DNA from: Lepisosteus oculatus
Taxonomy: Eukaryota; Chordata; Actinopteri; Semionotiformes; Lepisosteidae
DNA length: 64,000 nt
Reading direction: 5' to 3'
NCBI RefSeq assembly: GCF_040954835.1
Contig: NC_090709.1
Coordinates: forward strand, 42,540,490-42,604,489
The position numbers and the translations under genes are program-made. Position 1 is the first letter of the stretch, and each line of letters starts with the position of its first letter. Positions 35,201 through 46,984 of the stretch are shown here, one piece after another. Under the pieces are notes generated by a model. That model did no database searches and had not been told where the DNA came from. It saw only the letters and a program-made list of their open reading frames with translations.

Positions 35201-38200
35201 GCAGGTCAGAATTACACACAGCCTCACAGTAAAGTCTAGTGTGCAGGTCAGAATTACACACAGCCTCACAGTAAAGTCTAGTGTGCAGGTCAGAATTACA
35301 CACAGCCTCACAGTAAAGTCTAGTGTGCAGGTCAGAATTACCCACACAGTCTCACAGTAAAGTCTAGTGTGCAGGTCAGAATTACCCACACAGTCTCACA
35401 GTAAAGTCTAGTGTGCAGGTCAGAATTACCCACACAGTCTCACAGTAAAGTCTAGTGTGCAGGTCAGAATTACCCACACAGTCTCACAGTAAAGTCTAGT
35501 GTGCAGGTCAGAATTACCCACACAGTCTCACAGTAAAGTCTAGTGTGCAGGTAAGAATTACCCACAGTCTCACAGTAAAGTCTAGTGTACAGGTCAGAAT
35601 TAGCCACACAGTCTCACAGTAAAGTCCAGTGTTCAGGTCAGAATAACACACAGTAAAGTCTAGTGTGCAGGTCAGAATTAGCCACACAGTCTCACAGTAA
35701 AGTCTAGTGTTCAGGTCAGAATTACCCACACAGTCTCACAGTAAAGTCAAGTGTGCAGGCCAGAATTACCCACAGTCTCACAGTAAAGTCTAGCGTGCAG
35801 GTCAGAATCACACACAGTCTCACAGTAAAGTCTAGCGTGCAGGCCAGAATTACACACAGTAAAGTCTAGTGTTCAGGTCGGAATTACCCACAGTGAAGTC
35901 TAGTGTGCAGGTCAGAATTACCCACAGTCTCACAGTAAAGTCTAGTGTGCAGGTCAGAATTACCCACAGTGAAGTCTAGTGTGCAGGTCAGAATTACCCA
36001 CAGTCTCACAGTAAAGTCTAGTGTGCAGGTCAGAATTACCCACAGTCTCACAGTAAAGTCTACTGTTCAGGTCAGAATTAGCCACACAGTCTCACAGTAA
36101 AGTCTAGTGTGCAGGTCAGAATTACCCACAGTCTCACAGTAAAGTCTAGTGTGCAGGTCAGAATTACCCACACAGTCTCACAGTAAAGTCTAGTGTGCAG
36201 GTCAGAATTACCCACAGTCTCACAGTAAAGTCTAGCGTGCAGGCCAGAATTACCCACAGTCTCACAGTAAAGTCTAGCGTGCAGGCCAGAATTACCCACA
36301 GTCTCACAGTAAAGTCTAGCGTGCAGGCCAGAATTACCCACAGTCTCACAGTAAAGTCTAGTTTGCAGGTCAGAATTACCCACACGGTCTCACAGTAAAG
36401 TCTTGTGTGCTGGTCAGAATTACCCACACAGTCTCACAGTAAAGTCTAGTGTGCAGGTCAGAATTACCCACAGTCTCACAGTAAAGTCTAGCGTGCAGGC
36501 CAGAATTACCCACAGTCTCACAGTAAAGTCTAGCGTGCAGGCCAGAATTACCCACAGTCTCACAGTAAAGTCTAGCGTGCAGGCCAGAATTACCCACAGT
36601 CTCACAGTAAAGTCTAGTTTGCAGGTCAGAATTACCCACACGGTCTCACAGTAAAGTCTTGTGTGCTGGTCAGAATTACCCACACAGTCTCACAGTAAAG
36701 TCTAGTGTGCAGGTCAGAATTACCCACACAGTCTCACAGTAAAGTCTAGTGTGCAGGTCAGAATTACACACAGTAAAGTCTAGTGTTCAGGTCGGAATTA
36801 CCCACAGTGAAGTCTAGTGTGCAGGTCAGAATTACCCACAGTCTCACAGTAAAGTCTAGTGTGCAGGTCAGAATTACCCACAGTGAAGTCTAGTGTGCAG
36901 GTCAGAATTACCCACAGTCTCACAGTAAAGTCTAGTGTGCAGGTCAGAATTACCCACAGTCTCACAGTAAAGTCTACTGTTCAGGTCAGAATTAGCCACA
37001 CAGTCTCACAGTAAAGTCTAGTGTGCAGGTCAGAACTACACACAGTCTCACAGTAAAGTCTTGCGTGCAGGCCAGAATTACCCACAGTCTCACAGTAAAG
37101 TCTAGTGTGTAGGTCAGAATTACACACAGTCTCCCAGTAAAGTCTAGTGTGCAGGTCAGAATTAAACACAGTCTCACAGTAAAGTCTAGCGTGCAGGTCA
37201 GAATTACCCACACAGTCTCACAGTAAAGTCTAGTGTACAGGTCAGAATTACCCACAGTCTCACAGTAAAGTCTTGCGTGCAGGCCAGAATTACCCACAGT
37301 CTCACAGTAAAGTCTAGTGTGTAGGTCAGAATTACACACAGTCTCCCAGTAAAGTCTAGTGTGCAGGTCAGAATTAAACACAGTCTCACAGTAAAGTCTA
37401 GCGTGCAGGCCAGAATTACCCACAGTCTCACAGTAAAGTCTAGTGTGTAGGTCAGAATTACACACAGTCTCACAGTAAGGTCTAGTGTGCAGGTCAGAAT
37501 CCCCCACAGTCTCTCAGTAAAATCTAGCGTGCAGGTCGGAATTGCCCACACAGCCTCACAGTAAAGTCTAGTGTGCAGGTCAGAATTACCCACAGTCTCA
37601 CAGTAAAGTCTACTGTTCAGGTCAGAATTAGCCACACAGTCTCACAGTAAAGTCTAGTGTGCAGGTCAGAACTACACACAGTCTCACAGTAAAGTCTAGT
37701 GTGCAGGCCAGAATTACCCACACAGTCTCACAGTAAAGTCTTGCGTGCAGGCCAGAATTACCCACAGTCTCACAGTAAAGTCTAGTGTGTAGGTCAGAAT
37801 TACACACAGTCTCACAGTAAAGTCTAGTGTGCAGGTCAGAATTAAACACAGTCTCACAGTAAAGTCTAGCGTGCAGGTCAGAATCCCCCACAGTCTCACA
37901 GTAAAATCTAGCGTGCAGGTCAGAATCACCCACACAGTCTCACAGTAAAGTCTAGTGTGCAGGTCAGAACCACCCACACAGTCTCACAGTAAAGTCTAGT
38001 GTGCAGGTCAGAATTACCGACACAGTCTCACAGTAAAGTCTAGTGTGCAGGTCAGAATTACCCACACAGTCTCACAGTAAAGTCTAGTGTGTAGGTCAGA
38101 ATTACCCACAGTCTCACAGTAAAGTCTAGTGTGCAGGTCAGAATTACACACAGTAAAGTCTAGTGTTCAGGTCGGAATTACCCACACAGTCTCACAGTAA

Positions 38201-39757
38201 AGTCTAGTGTTCAGGTCAGAATTACACACAGTCTCACAGTAAAGTCTAGTGTGCAGGTCAGAATTAAACACAGTCTCACAGTAATGTCTAGTGTTCAGGT
38301 CAGAATTACACACAGTCTCACAGTAATGTCTAGTGTGCAGGTCAGAATTACACACAGCCTCACAGTAAAGTCTAGTGTGCAGGTCAGAATTACACACAGT
38401 TTCACAGTAAAGTCTAGTGTGCAGGTAAGAATTACCCACACAGTCTCACAGTAAAATCTAGCGTGCAGGTCAGAATCACCCACACAGTCTCAAAGTAAAG
38501 TCTAGTGTGCAGGTCAGAATCACCCACACAGTCTCACAGTAAAGTCTAGTGTGCAGGTCAGAATCACCCACACAGTCTCACAGTAAAGTCTAGTGTTCAG
38601 GTCAGAATTACCCACAGTCTCACAGTAAAGTCTAGTGTGCAGGTCAGAATTACACACAGTAAAGTCTAGTGTTCAGGTCAGAATTGCCCACACAGCCTCA
38701 CAGTAAATTCTAGTGTGCAGGTCAGAATTACCCACAGTCTCACAGTAAAGTCTAGTGTTCAGGTCAGAATTACCCACAGTCTCACAGTTAAGTCTAGTGT
38801 GCAGGTCAGAATTACCCACAGTCTCACAGTTAAGTCTCGTGTGCAGGTCAGAATTACCAACACAGTCTCTCAGTAAAGTCTAGTGTGCAGGTCAGAACTA
38901 CCCACACAGTCTCACAGTCAAGTCTAGTGTGCAGGTCAGAATTACCCACAGTCTCACAGTAAAGTCTAGTGCTCAGGTCAGAATTACCCACACAGTCTCA
39001 CAGTAAAGTCTAGTGTGCAGGTCAGAATCACACACTGTAAAGTCTAGTGTTCAGGTCGGAATTGCCCACACAGCCTCACAGTAAAGTCTAGTGTGCAGGT
39101 CAGAATTACCCACAGTCTCACAGTAAAGTCTAGTGTTCAGGTCGTATTAGCCACACAGTCTCACAGTAAAGTCTAGTGTTCGTCTAGTGTTCGGGTCAGA
39201 ATTAGCCACACAGTCTCACAGTAAAGTCTAGTGTTCAGGTCAGAATTAGCCACAGTCTCACAGTCAAGTCTAGTGTGCAGGTCAGAATTACCCACAGTCT
39301 CACAGTAAAGTCTAGTGTGCAGGTCAGAATTACCCACACAGTCTCACAGTAAAGTCTAGTGTGCAGGTCAGAATTACCCACAGTCTCACAGTAAAGTCTA
39401 GTGTGCAGGCCAGAATTACCCACAGTCTCACAGTAAAGTCTAGTGTGCAGGCCAGAATTACCCACACAGTCTCACAGTAAAGTCTAGTGTGCAGGTAAGA
39501 ACTACACACAGTCTCACAGTAAAGTCTAGTGTGCAGGTCAGAATTACCCACAGTCTCACAGTCAAGTCTAGTGTGCAGGTCAGAATTACCCACAGTCTCA
39601 CAGTAAAGTCTAGTGTGCAGGTCAGAATTACCCACAGTCTAACAGTAAAGTCTAGTGTGCAGGTCAGAATTACCCACACAGTCTCACAGTAAAGTCTAGT
39701 GTGCAGGTCAGAATTACCCACAGTCTCACAGTAAAGTCTAGAGTGCAGGTCAGAATT
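20268..39757. repeat. 42/44-bp satellite array, block 1 (~19.5 kb)
   Basis: Head-to-tail monomers read cagtctcacagtaaagtcta then gtgtgcaggtcagaattacc, closing with ca (42 bp) or caca (44 bp). From length and period I estimate roughly 450 copies. Typical variants are attaca/attacc, cagcctc for cagtctc, ctgttaag for cagtaaag, and gcaggcc for gcaggtc. Shortened monomers lacking tctcacag recur (ttactcacagtaaag, acccacagtgaag, ttacacacagtaaag). Identical variant strings repeat in long blocks, showing higher-order structure. Because 42 is a multiple of 3, both strands show long open frames; these are not genes. No transposon insertion was seen inside. Confidence 0.97.
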
Positions 39758-39758
39758 T

Positions 39759-40565
39759 TTGCATTTTGATCATCCGAGTATTTTCTTTTAAAGATCAATT
39801 GTAACAGCTAAACGTGGTCAAATGCCGTTGTTTTGTGCATAACGCTAACTTCATTTTAAGTAAATGAAGAATCTTTGGAGTATTAAAAGGTAGAGGAATT
39901 AAGGAACAGAAAAGGACATTTGACATCCTGAGGACAGTGTAGCTGGGGACAGAAGGACAGTGTCTCCTGAGGACAATGTAACTGGGGACAGTAGCAGAAA
40001 AGGACAGTGTCTCCTGAGGACAGTGTAACTGGGGACAGAAGGACAGTGTCTCCTGATGACAGTATAACTGGGGACAGAAGGACAGTGTCCTCTGAGGACA
40101 GTGCAACTGGGGACAGTAGCAGAAAAGGACAGTGTCTCCTGAAGACAGTGTAACTGGGGACAGAAGGACAGGGTCTCCTGAGGACAGCCTAACTGGGGAC
40201 AGTAGGACAGTGTCTTCTGAGGATAGTAGGCCAGAAGGACAGTGTAACTGGGGACAGAAGGACAGTGTCTCCTGCAGAAATTGCAGTGGAAAGTGATCGA
40301 TTTCTCCTTTGCTGCATCTTTCTTACAGCTCCCCCATACTGTGAACATTTGTGAGGTTCAGCGGTTAATCTCGGTCTCTTCACACGCTGCGGTTGGTACC
40401 TTCCGACCACAGTTTCCAGCTCAGCTCCGCCACTCCTCCACGTGAATTTCACAATGCAACACATTAAACAGCATCAAAAAATGAAAAGATCACCTTCACG
40501 TCTGAGGGCTGTAAGCCAATGTTTTAAGGATAGCTGGTAAGATAGACAGAGTGACAGACACACAG
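39759..40565. repeat. Satellite flank, copy 2
   Basis: Near-identical to 19,461-20,267. It begins directly after a monomer cut at cagaatt and leads into the second satellite block. Confidence 0.92.
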
Positions 40566-43228
40566 GAAACACAAAGTCTCACAGTAAAAACTAGTGTGCA
40601 GGTCAGAATTACCCACACAGTCTCACAGTAAAGTCTAGTGTGCAGGTCAGAATTACCCACACAGTCTCACAGTAAAGTCTAGTGTGCAGGTCAGAATTAC
40701 CCACACAGTCTCACAGTAAAGTCTAGTGTGCAGGTCAGAATTACCCACACAATCTCACAGTAAAGTCTAGTGTGCAGGTCAGAATTACCCACACAGTCTC
40801 ACAGTAAAGTCTAGTGTGCAGGTCAGAATTACACACAGTCTCACTGTAAAGTCTAGTGTGCAGGTCAGAATCACACACAGGCTCACAGTGAAGTCTATTG
40901 TGCAGGTCAGAATCACACACAGGCTCACAGTGAAGTCTAGTGTGCAGGCCAGAATTACCCACACAGTCTCACAGTAAAGTCTAGTGTGCAGGTCAGAATT
41001 ACCCACACAGTCTCACAGTAAAGTCTAGTGTGCAGGTCAGAATTACCCACACAGTCTCACAGTAAAGTCTAGTGTGCAGGTCAGAATTACCCACACAGTC
41101 TCACAGTAAAGTCTAGTGTGCAGGTCAGAATTACCCACAGTCTCACAGTAAAGTCTATTGTGCAGGTCAGAATCACACACAGGCTCACAGTGAAGTCTAG
41201 TGTGCAGGTCAGAATTACCCACAGCCTCACAGTAAAGTCTAGTGTGCAGGTCAGAATTACCCACAGTCTCACAGTAAAGTCTAGTGTGCAGGTCAGAATT
41301 ACCCACACAGTCTCACAGTAAAGTCTAGTGTGCAGGTCAGAATTACACACAGTCTCACTGTAAAGTCTAGTGTGCAGGTCAGAATCACACACAGGCTCAC
41401 AGTGAAGTCTAGTGTGCAGGTCAGAATCACACACAGGCTCACAGTAAAGTCTAGTGTGCAGGTCAGAATTACACAGTCTCACAGTAAAGTCTAGTGTGGC
41501 GGTCAGAATTACACACAGTCTCACAGTAAAGTCTAGTGTGCAGGTCAGAATTACCCACAGCCTCACAGTAAAGTCTAGTGTGCAGGTCAGAATTACCCAC
41601 ACAATCTCACAGTAAAGTCTAGTGTGCAGGTCAGAATTACCCACACAGTCTCACAGTAAAGTCTAGTGTGCAGGTCAGAATTACCCACAGTCTCACAGTA
41701 AAGTCTAGTGTGCAGGTCAGAATTACACACACAATCTCACAGTAAAGTCTAGTGTGCAGGTCAGAATTACCCACAGTCTCACAGTAAAGTCTAGTGTGCA
41801 GGTCAGAATTACCCACAGTGAAGTCTAGTGTGCAGGTCAGAATTACCCACAGTCTCACAGTAAAGTCTAGTGTGCAGGTCAGAATTACACACAGTAAAGT
41901 CTAGTGGTCAGGTCGGAATTGCCCACACAGCCTCACAGCAAAGTCTAGTGTGCAGGTCAGAATTAGCCACACAGTCTCACAGTAAAGTCTAGTGTGCAGG
42001 TTAGAATCACCCACACAGTCTCACAGTAAAGTCTAGTGTGCAGGTCAGAATTACCCACACAGTCTCACAGTAAAGTCTAGTGTGCAGGTCAGAATTACAC
42101 ACACAGTCTCACAGTAAAATCTAGCGTGCAGGTCAGAATCACCCACACAGTCTCACAGTAAAGTCTAGTGTGCAGGTCAGAATTACCCACACAGTCTCAC
42201 AGTAAAGTCTAGTGTTCAGGTCAGAATTACCCACAGTCTCACAGTAAAGTCTAGCGTGCAGGTCAGAATCACACACAGTCTCACTGTAAAGTCTAGTGTG
42301 CAGGTCAGAATTACCCACAGTCTCACAGTAAAGTCTAGTGTGCAGGTCAGAATTACCCACAGTCTCACAGTAAAGTCTAGTGTGCAGGCCAGAATTACCC
42401 ACACAGTCTCACAGTAAAGTCTAGTGTGCAGGTCAGAATTACCCACACAGTCTCACAGTAAAGTCTAGTGTGCAGGCCAGAATTACACACAGTCTCACTG
42501 TTAAGTCTAGTGTGCAGGTCAGAATTACACACAGTCTCACTGTTAAGTCTAGTGTGCAGGTCAGAATTACACACAGTCTCACAGTAAAGTCTAGTGTGCA
42601 GGTCAGAATTACACACAGCCTCACAGTAAAGTCTAGTGTGCAGGTCAGAATTCCCCACAGTCTCACAGTCAAGTCTAGTGTGCAGGTCAGAATTACCCAC
42701 ACAGTCTCACAGTAAAGTCTAGTGTGCAGGTTCAGAATTCCCCACAGTCTCACAGTAAAGTCTAGTGTGCAGGTCAGAATTACCCACAGTCTCACAGTAA
42801 AGTCTAGTGTGCAGGTCAGAATTACACACAGTCTCACAGTAAAGTCTAGTGTGCAGGTCAGAATTACACAGTCTCACAGTAAAGTCTAGTGTGCAGGTCA
42901 GAATTACCCACACAGTCTCACAGTAAAGTCTAGTGTGCAGGTCAGAATTACACAGTCTCACAGTAAAGTCTAGTGTGCAGGTCAGAATTACCCACAGTCT
43001 CACAGTAAAGTCTAGTGTGCAGGTCAGAATTACACACAGTCTCACAGTAAAGTCTAGTGTGCAGGTCAGAATTACACAGTCTCACAGTAAAGTCTAGTGT
43101 GCAGGTCAGAATTACCCACAGTCTCACAGTAAGGTCTAGTGTTCAGGTCAGAATTACCCACAGTCTCACAGTAAAGTCTAGTGTGCAGGTCAGAATTACC
43201 CACAGTCTCACAGTAAAGTCTAGTGTGC
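40566..43228. repeat. 42/44-bp satellite array, block 2 (~2.7 kb)
   Basis: The same monomer as block 1, about 60 copies by length. Near the start are variants with caggctcacagtgaag that I did not notice in block 1. It ends abruptly at gtgtgcatgctctg. Confidence 0.96.
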
Positions 43229-43677
43229 ATGCTCTGTAACGGTGCGGGTGTTCCCCTTGCACCTAACACTCAGCGTCAACGTGGCTCGACATCATATCCT
43301 CCCGCGTAGCTGGAGAGGATTTTAATTCTTCTCCCGTGAACAGCGAACGTTAAAACTTCAAGGAAGAGAAGAAGAGAAGAAAAAAAAACACATTCTCTAG
43401 TTGACAGGGAAGGAAACTCTGCGCCTGAGCTAGAAGAGGCGTTGGCGTATTTCTGAGCCCCACGCCCAGGCAGCTGCGGGAGTATTTACTGAATTAGCGG
43501 CACCGGTGGTGCTCACGAAATGAGACGCATTCTCGCGCGGATATCGGAGGTGGAGAGAGACAGAGGGCTGCATGTGCTGGTTCTGGGCTGCCCTCTAGTG
43601 GGGATCAGCGGTATCGCAGGACGACAAGTACATTTTGTGAAGCGAAGTTTCTCTGCTCCGTCACGCCTCACCTGACT
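43229..43677. other. No recognised gene
   Basis: Unique-looking sequence after the satellite with several CpG sites (43,500-43,560). No open frame with a recognised motif. Confidence 0.4.
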
Positions 43678-43803
43678 GATAAGATCAGATCACTTTATTG
43701 GCCCTGTACAGTTTCTTGCATGAGGAATTTGTCTTGTCGCAGACCCCAGCTTGCTCTCCGTGAGACACACAGACCGGGAGAGAGAGAGAAACTGGGGGTC
43801 AGA
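43678..43803 (-). mobile_element. tRNA-derived SINE fragment, minus strand
   Basis: The plus strand has gataagatcagatcacttta, gtcgcagaccccagcttgct and gagagagagaaactgggggt, matching the tail half of the family at 15.3 kb. The tRNA-like head is replaced by the minisatellite that follows. Confidence 0.75.
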
Positions 43804-44395
43804 CCGGACCTGAACCACAGGACCAGTTGTCATCCTGGTCTAATAAGACTGGACCTGAACCACAGGACCAGCTGTTCTCCTGGTCTAACAAGACTGGACC
43901 TGAACCATTAAACCAGCTGTCCTCCTGATCTAACAAGACTGGACCTTAACCACTGGACCAGCTGTCTTCCTGGTCTAACAAGACTGGAGCTGAACCACTG
44001 GACCAGCTGTTCTCCTGGTGTAGAGAGACTGGAAATGAACCCTTGACCAGCTGTCTTCCTGGTCTAACAAGACTGGACCTGAACCACTGGACCAGCTGTC
44101 CTCCTGGTGTAAAGAGACTGGACCTGAACCACTGGACCAGCTGTCCTCCTGGTCTAAGAAGACTGGAGCTGAACCACTGGACCAGCTGTCCTCCTGGTCT
44201 AACAAAACTGGACCTGAACCACTGGACCAGCTGTCCTCCTGGTGTAAAGAGACTGGACCTGAACCACTGGACCAGCTGTCCTCCTGGTCTAACAAGACTG
44301 GACCTTAACCACTGGACCAGCTGTCCTCCTGGTCTAACAAGACTGGACCTGAACCACTGGACCAGCTGTTCACCAGTTCTTTCCAGGCTCAGACT
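43804..44395. repeat. 45-bp minisatellite, about 13 copies
   Basis: Repeats of gactggacctgaaccactgg and accagctgtcctcctggtct ending aacaa. The 45-bp period keeps frame, so open frames with QLVQWFRSSL-type repeats occur on both strands and are artefacts. Confidence 0.93.
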
Positions 44396-44725
44396 AATCG
44401 CAGAGTAATAAGACTGGAGACAAACATCAGGCAAAAATAATTTTATTAACAATAATTAGAAACCACACCTGATTATCCGCAAATTATTTACATAGAGTCC
44501 AAAGATGCCTTCATTGAACTTCACTGCTAACTAACAGAGGCACAGCCGCTCACAGACGACAGGCATTCTCTACAGACAATAATGCTCAGATTTAGAAACG
44601 AAATGAGAAATCAGAGATACAAGCATTAACGGGCAAAAACAATAACCTCCGAGTTCAACACTACCTGTTTAAAAACTCCTTGTAACAAATAGGAATTTCT
44701 GTCTCAGTTGGGTTGACTGAACGGG
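44396..44725. other. No recognised gene
   Basis: AT-rich sequence. No repeat family or coding motif is recognised. Confidence 0.4.
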
Positions 44726-44800
44726 GGGGTGACTGTGGCATGGACTTGAACCCGCAACCCATCTGTCATGGGTTCAGAGACTTACCGCTGGCCCAACACT
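44726..44800 (-). repeat. tRNA-like fragment
   Basis: On the minus strand a B-box-like gcgggttcaagtccatgcc follows ggccagcggtaagtctctga, resembling the two promoter boxes of a tRNA-derived repeat head. It does not fold as a complete tRNA by eye, so I read it as SINE debris. Confidence 0.35.
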
Positions 44801-45054
44801 GTACACAATGTGTAAATCACATCTGGATGCAGGCTTCACCTTTGTTTCTAAAAGAACCCCAAACAATCCAAAGACCATTTCTCAAGTTTTCTTTTCTTTA
44901 TTTTTTTAAATTTTGTTCCATTTCTGTGGGGCTATCTAATCTGGGGATTGCTAATATAGACCCATGCTGTAAAAAAAAAGATGATCTAAGAAGAGAGTGG
45001 TATGCATTGCTAATCTAGATGCTCAGATCAGTTGTGCAGGCCTGTGTCAACCCG

Positions 45055-45447
45055 GTCCTGTGTGTGTGTGTGTGTGTGTGTGACTTGTGAAGCCCAGGTT
45101 CTCATGACAATGTTCACTCTCAGAGACACAGTTAGACAGCAGACCTCCAAGAGGTCAGTTGCTGTCTGGGAACTGGGGTATTATCTGTGGGGAGTTTGCA
45201 TGTTCTCCCCATGGTGGCCTGGTCTCCTACCGCGGTCCAAAAACATACTGGTACCGAAGTGTGAACGGGCTTCTGGGGACATAGGCCCTGGTGTGTGTGT
45301 GTGTGTGCCCTGTAATAAGCAGTAAAGCCTTTTACTGTCTGCCTCAATGTAGGGTGTAGGGCTCTCTAAACCCTTGTTTTGTAATTGAGCAAACTCTTTT
45401 ATTTCCTATCAATGTTTTTTGTTACTGTAAAGCGCTTTGAGAGGTTA

Positions 45448-45478
<31 letters not shown>

Positions 45479-45480
45479 TG
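45055..45480 (-). repeat. TG tracts, common fish repeat (reverse) and L2-like tail
   Basis: A (TG)n tract at 45,061-45,082; at 45,190-45,310 gagtttgcatgttctcccca, then accgcggtccaaaaacat and a second TG tract, the reverse of the 14.3-kb repeat. At 45,428-45,478 aaagcgctttgagaggtt leads into (att)n, the usual L2 tail. Confidence 0.6.
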
Positions 45481-45651
45481 CCGAACTGATTTTTTGTCGC
45501 TCATAGCAACAGTCACTAAGGAAGTGACGCTGACAAACCGGAAGTCCTCTGTTGTTCCTGTTTGACCAAGTTTCGCTTCCTCTGAGTTTAAACCCATGTG
45601 TGTACAGCCGCTGCATCAATTGTCTGTGTCGTCCGGATCGACTCTGAAGAG

Positions 45652-46235
45652 ATGGAGAATCTGCTGCTTAATCTGGAGACTGAGTCGCACTCTTTCATGG
45701 AGACTGTGTTTAAATCGATCGTGCACGAAGTTTCGGGGGTTTTCCGAAACCGGACAGATGATTCCGACAAGTCGATTGAAGACAAACTCCGCCGGATCTC
45801 CCAGGTTCTGGCGAGACGGGTCGTGATTAAAATCACGTCGGTCGACCACGGTTTCGGAACCGAAGTCGCGCAGACGACGCAGGAAGACGAGCTTCGCTGT
45901 CTCATAGAGGTGTTGCTCAAATCGATCGTGTATGAAGTTTCGGAGGTTTTCCAAAACGGGGTGTCTGACTCGGAGGACGAGTTTCAAGACAAACTCCGCG
46001 GCGTCGCCCAGATCCTGGTGAGACGGGCCGTGTTTTAAGATCACCCAGTGTGTGGAGGAGACTTTCGGGACTGAGATGGCGCAGCTGAAGGAGGAAAACG
46101 AGATCCTGAAGGTGAGATTGCGGTTCTGGGAGAAGGAGCCGGGAGCAGGAGGAGATCGGGGACAGACAGATCGTGATGGACACACGCTTCCCTGTGAAAT
46201 CACTGCAGAGATAAAAGAAGAGACGGAGCTCTCAG
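45652..46235 (+). pseudogene. Zinc-finger gene exon 1: duplicated helical N-terminus and coiled coil
   Basis: ATG at 45652 has a purine at -3 and G at +4. Two homologous segments follow, ETVFKSIVHEVSGVFRN and EVLLKSIVYEVSEVFQN, at an exact 207-bp (69-codon) spacing, each ending RR(V/A)V(I/F). After the second, an extra T in the run at 46,034-46,037 introduces a stop; the sequence beyond is sensible in the next frame (ETFGTEMAQLKEENEIL, a heptad coiled coil; then EIKEETELS before the donor). Fish zinc-finger proteins often carry a similar N-terminal helix plus coiled coil. No KRAB or SCAN motif is seen. Confidence 0.65.
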
Positions 46236-46683
46236 GTACGTGCAGTGGCTTGTATGTAGTAGTGTCTGTGTTCAAAAACGGTGTTTTTAACTTCCTCACT
46301 GTTGAAACTGTAGTTGAGAGATGCAGAGCGAGGTAGGAGAGGTTTGTGATGTTGCAGAGGGTTGGTTTGCTGCAGACGGAGCTGTTGTGGTCTGGTAATA
46401 TGATAATAGTTGCTGTTGTGTGCGTTTGGGCAGAAACTCTGTTAAGATTGGCCCAAGTATTATTGCTGTCTTTATTTTTATAGTTTTCTAATCAATTTAC
46501 ACGCTTTCTCGATGTGAAAACAATTAAACTTCTTAGATGAATTGGAAAGACGTTGGTAGGGGGATTATGTATCCATTTAACACAAAAGCCAGGTCGTTAT
46601 GTCATCTGTGCAGTGTTAATGTACCGCATTGTACATTAAAACAGTGACAATTGTACATTAAAGTGTCTGTATTAACCCCTCTC

Positions 46684-46940
46684 TCTCTCAGTGCAGTGTT
46701 AATGTACTGGAGTGTCCAGTAAGTGTGTGTGTATGAACCCCTCTCTCAGTGCAGTGTTAATGTCCTGGAGTGTCCAGTCAGTGTGTCTGTATGAACCTCT
46801 CTCTCTCTCTCAGTGCAGTGTTAATGTACTGGAGTGTCCAGTCAGTGTGTCTGTATTAACCCCTCTCTCTCTCTCACTGCAGTGTTCATGTACTGGAGTG
46901 TCCAGGCAGGGTGTCTGTATGAACCCCTCTCTCTCTCAGA
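46684..46940 (+). repeat. ~60-bp minisatellite in intron 1
   Basis: Units contain cagtgcagtgttaatgtact, ggagtgtccagtcagtgtgt, ctgtatgaacccctctctct. Four to five copies, starting about 450 bp after exon 1. The reverse complement of the same unit fills 63,436-64,000. Confidence 0.9.
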
Positions 46941-46984
46941 TTGCAGAACAAAGTAGATGCTTGAAAACCCCTTGCTAAAGACAA

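Noticed and set aside
20268-39757. CRISPR-like array (short regular repeats)
   Set aside because: There are no unique spacers between repeats, no cas genes, and the context is eukaryotic with split genes and SINEs. It is a satellite.
20268-43228. Dozens of open frames (70-270 codons) with repeating peptides such as GNSDLHTRLYCETV, WVILTCTLDFTVRLC and VQVRITHSLTVKSS on both strands
   Set aside because: They are the same 42-bp monomer read in different frames. Frames switch whenever a 44-bp monomer occurs. There is no start context, splice structure or domain, and both strands are equally open.
20268-43228. Immunoglobulin switch-like region or centromeric CENP-B satellite
   Set aside because: The monomer lacks AGCT clusters and G-rich strand bias, and no CENP-B-box-like motif (TTCG....A..CGGG) is present.
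44043-44408. Open frames with repeated LDLNHWTSCPPGLTR or QLVQWFRSSLVRPGG
   Set aside because: A translation of a 45-bp minisatellite (a multiple of 3). Both strands are open and there is no domain.
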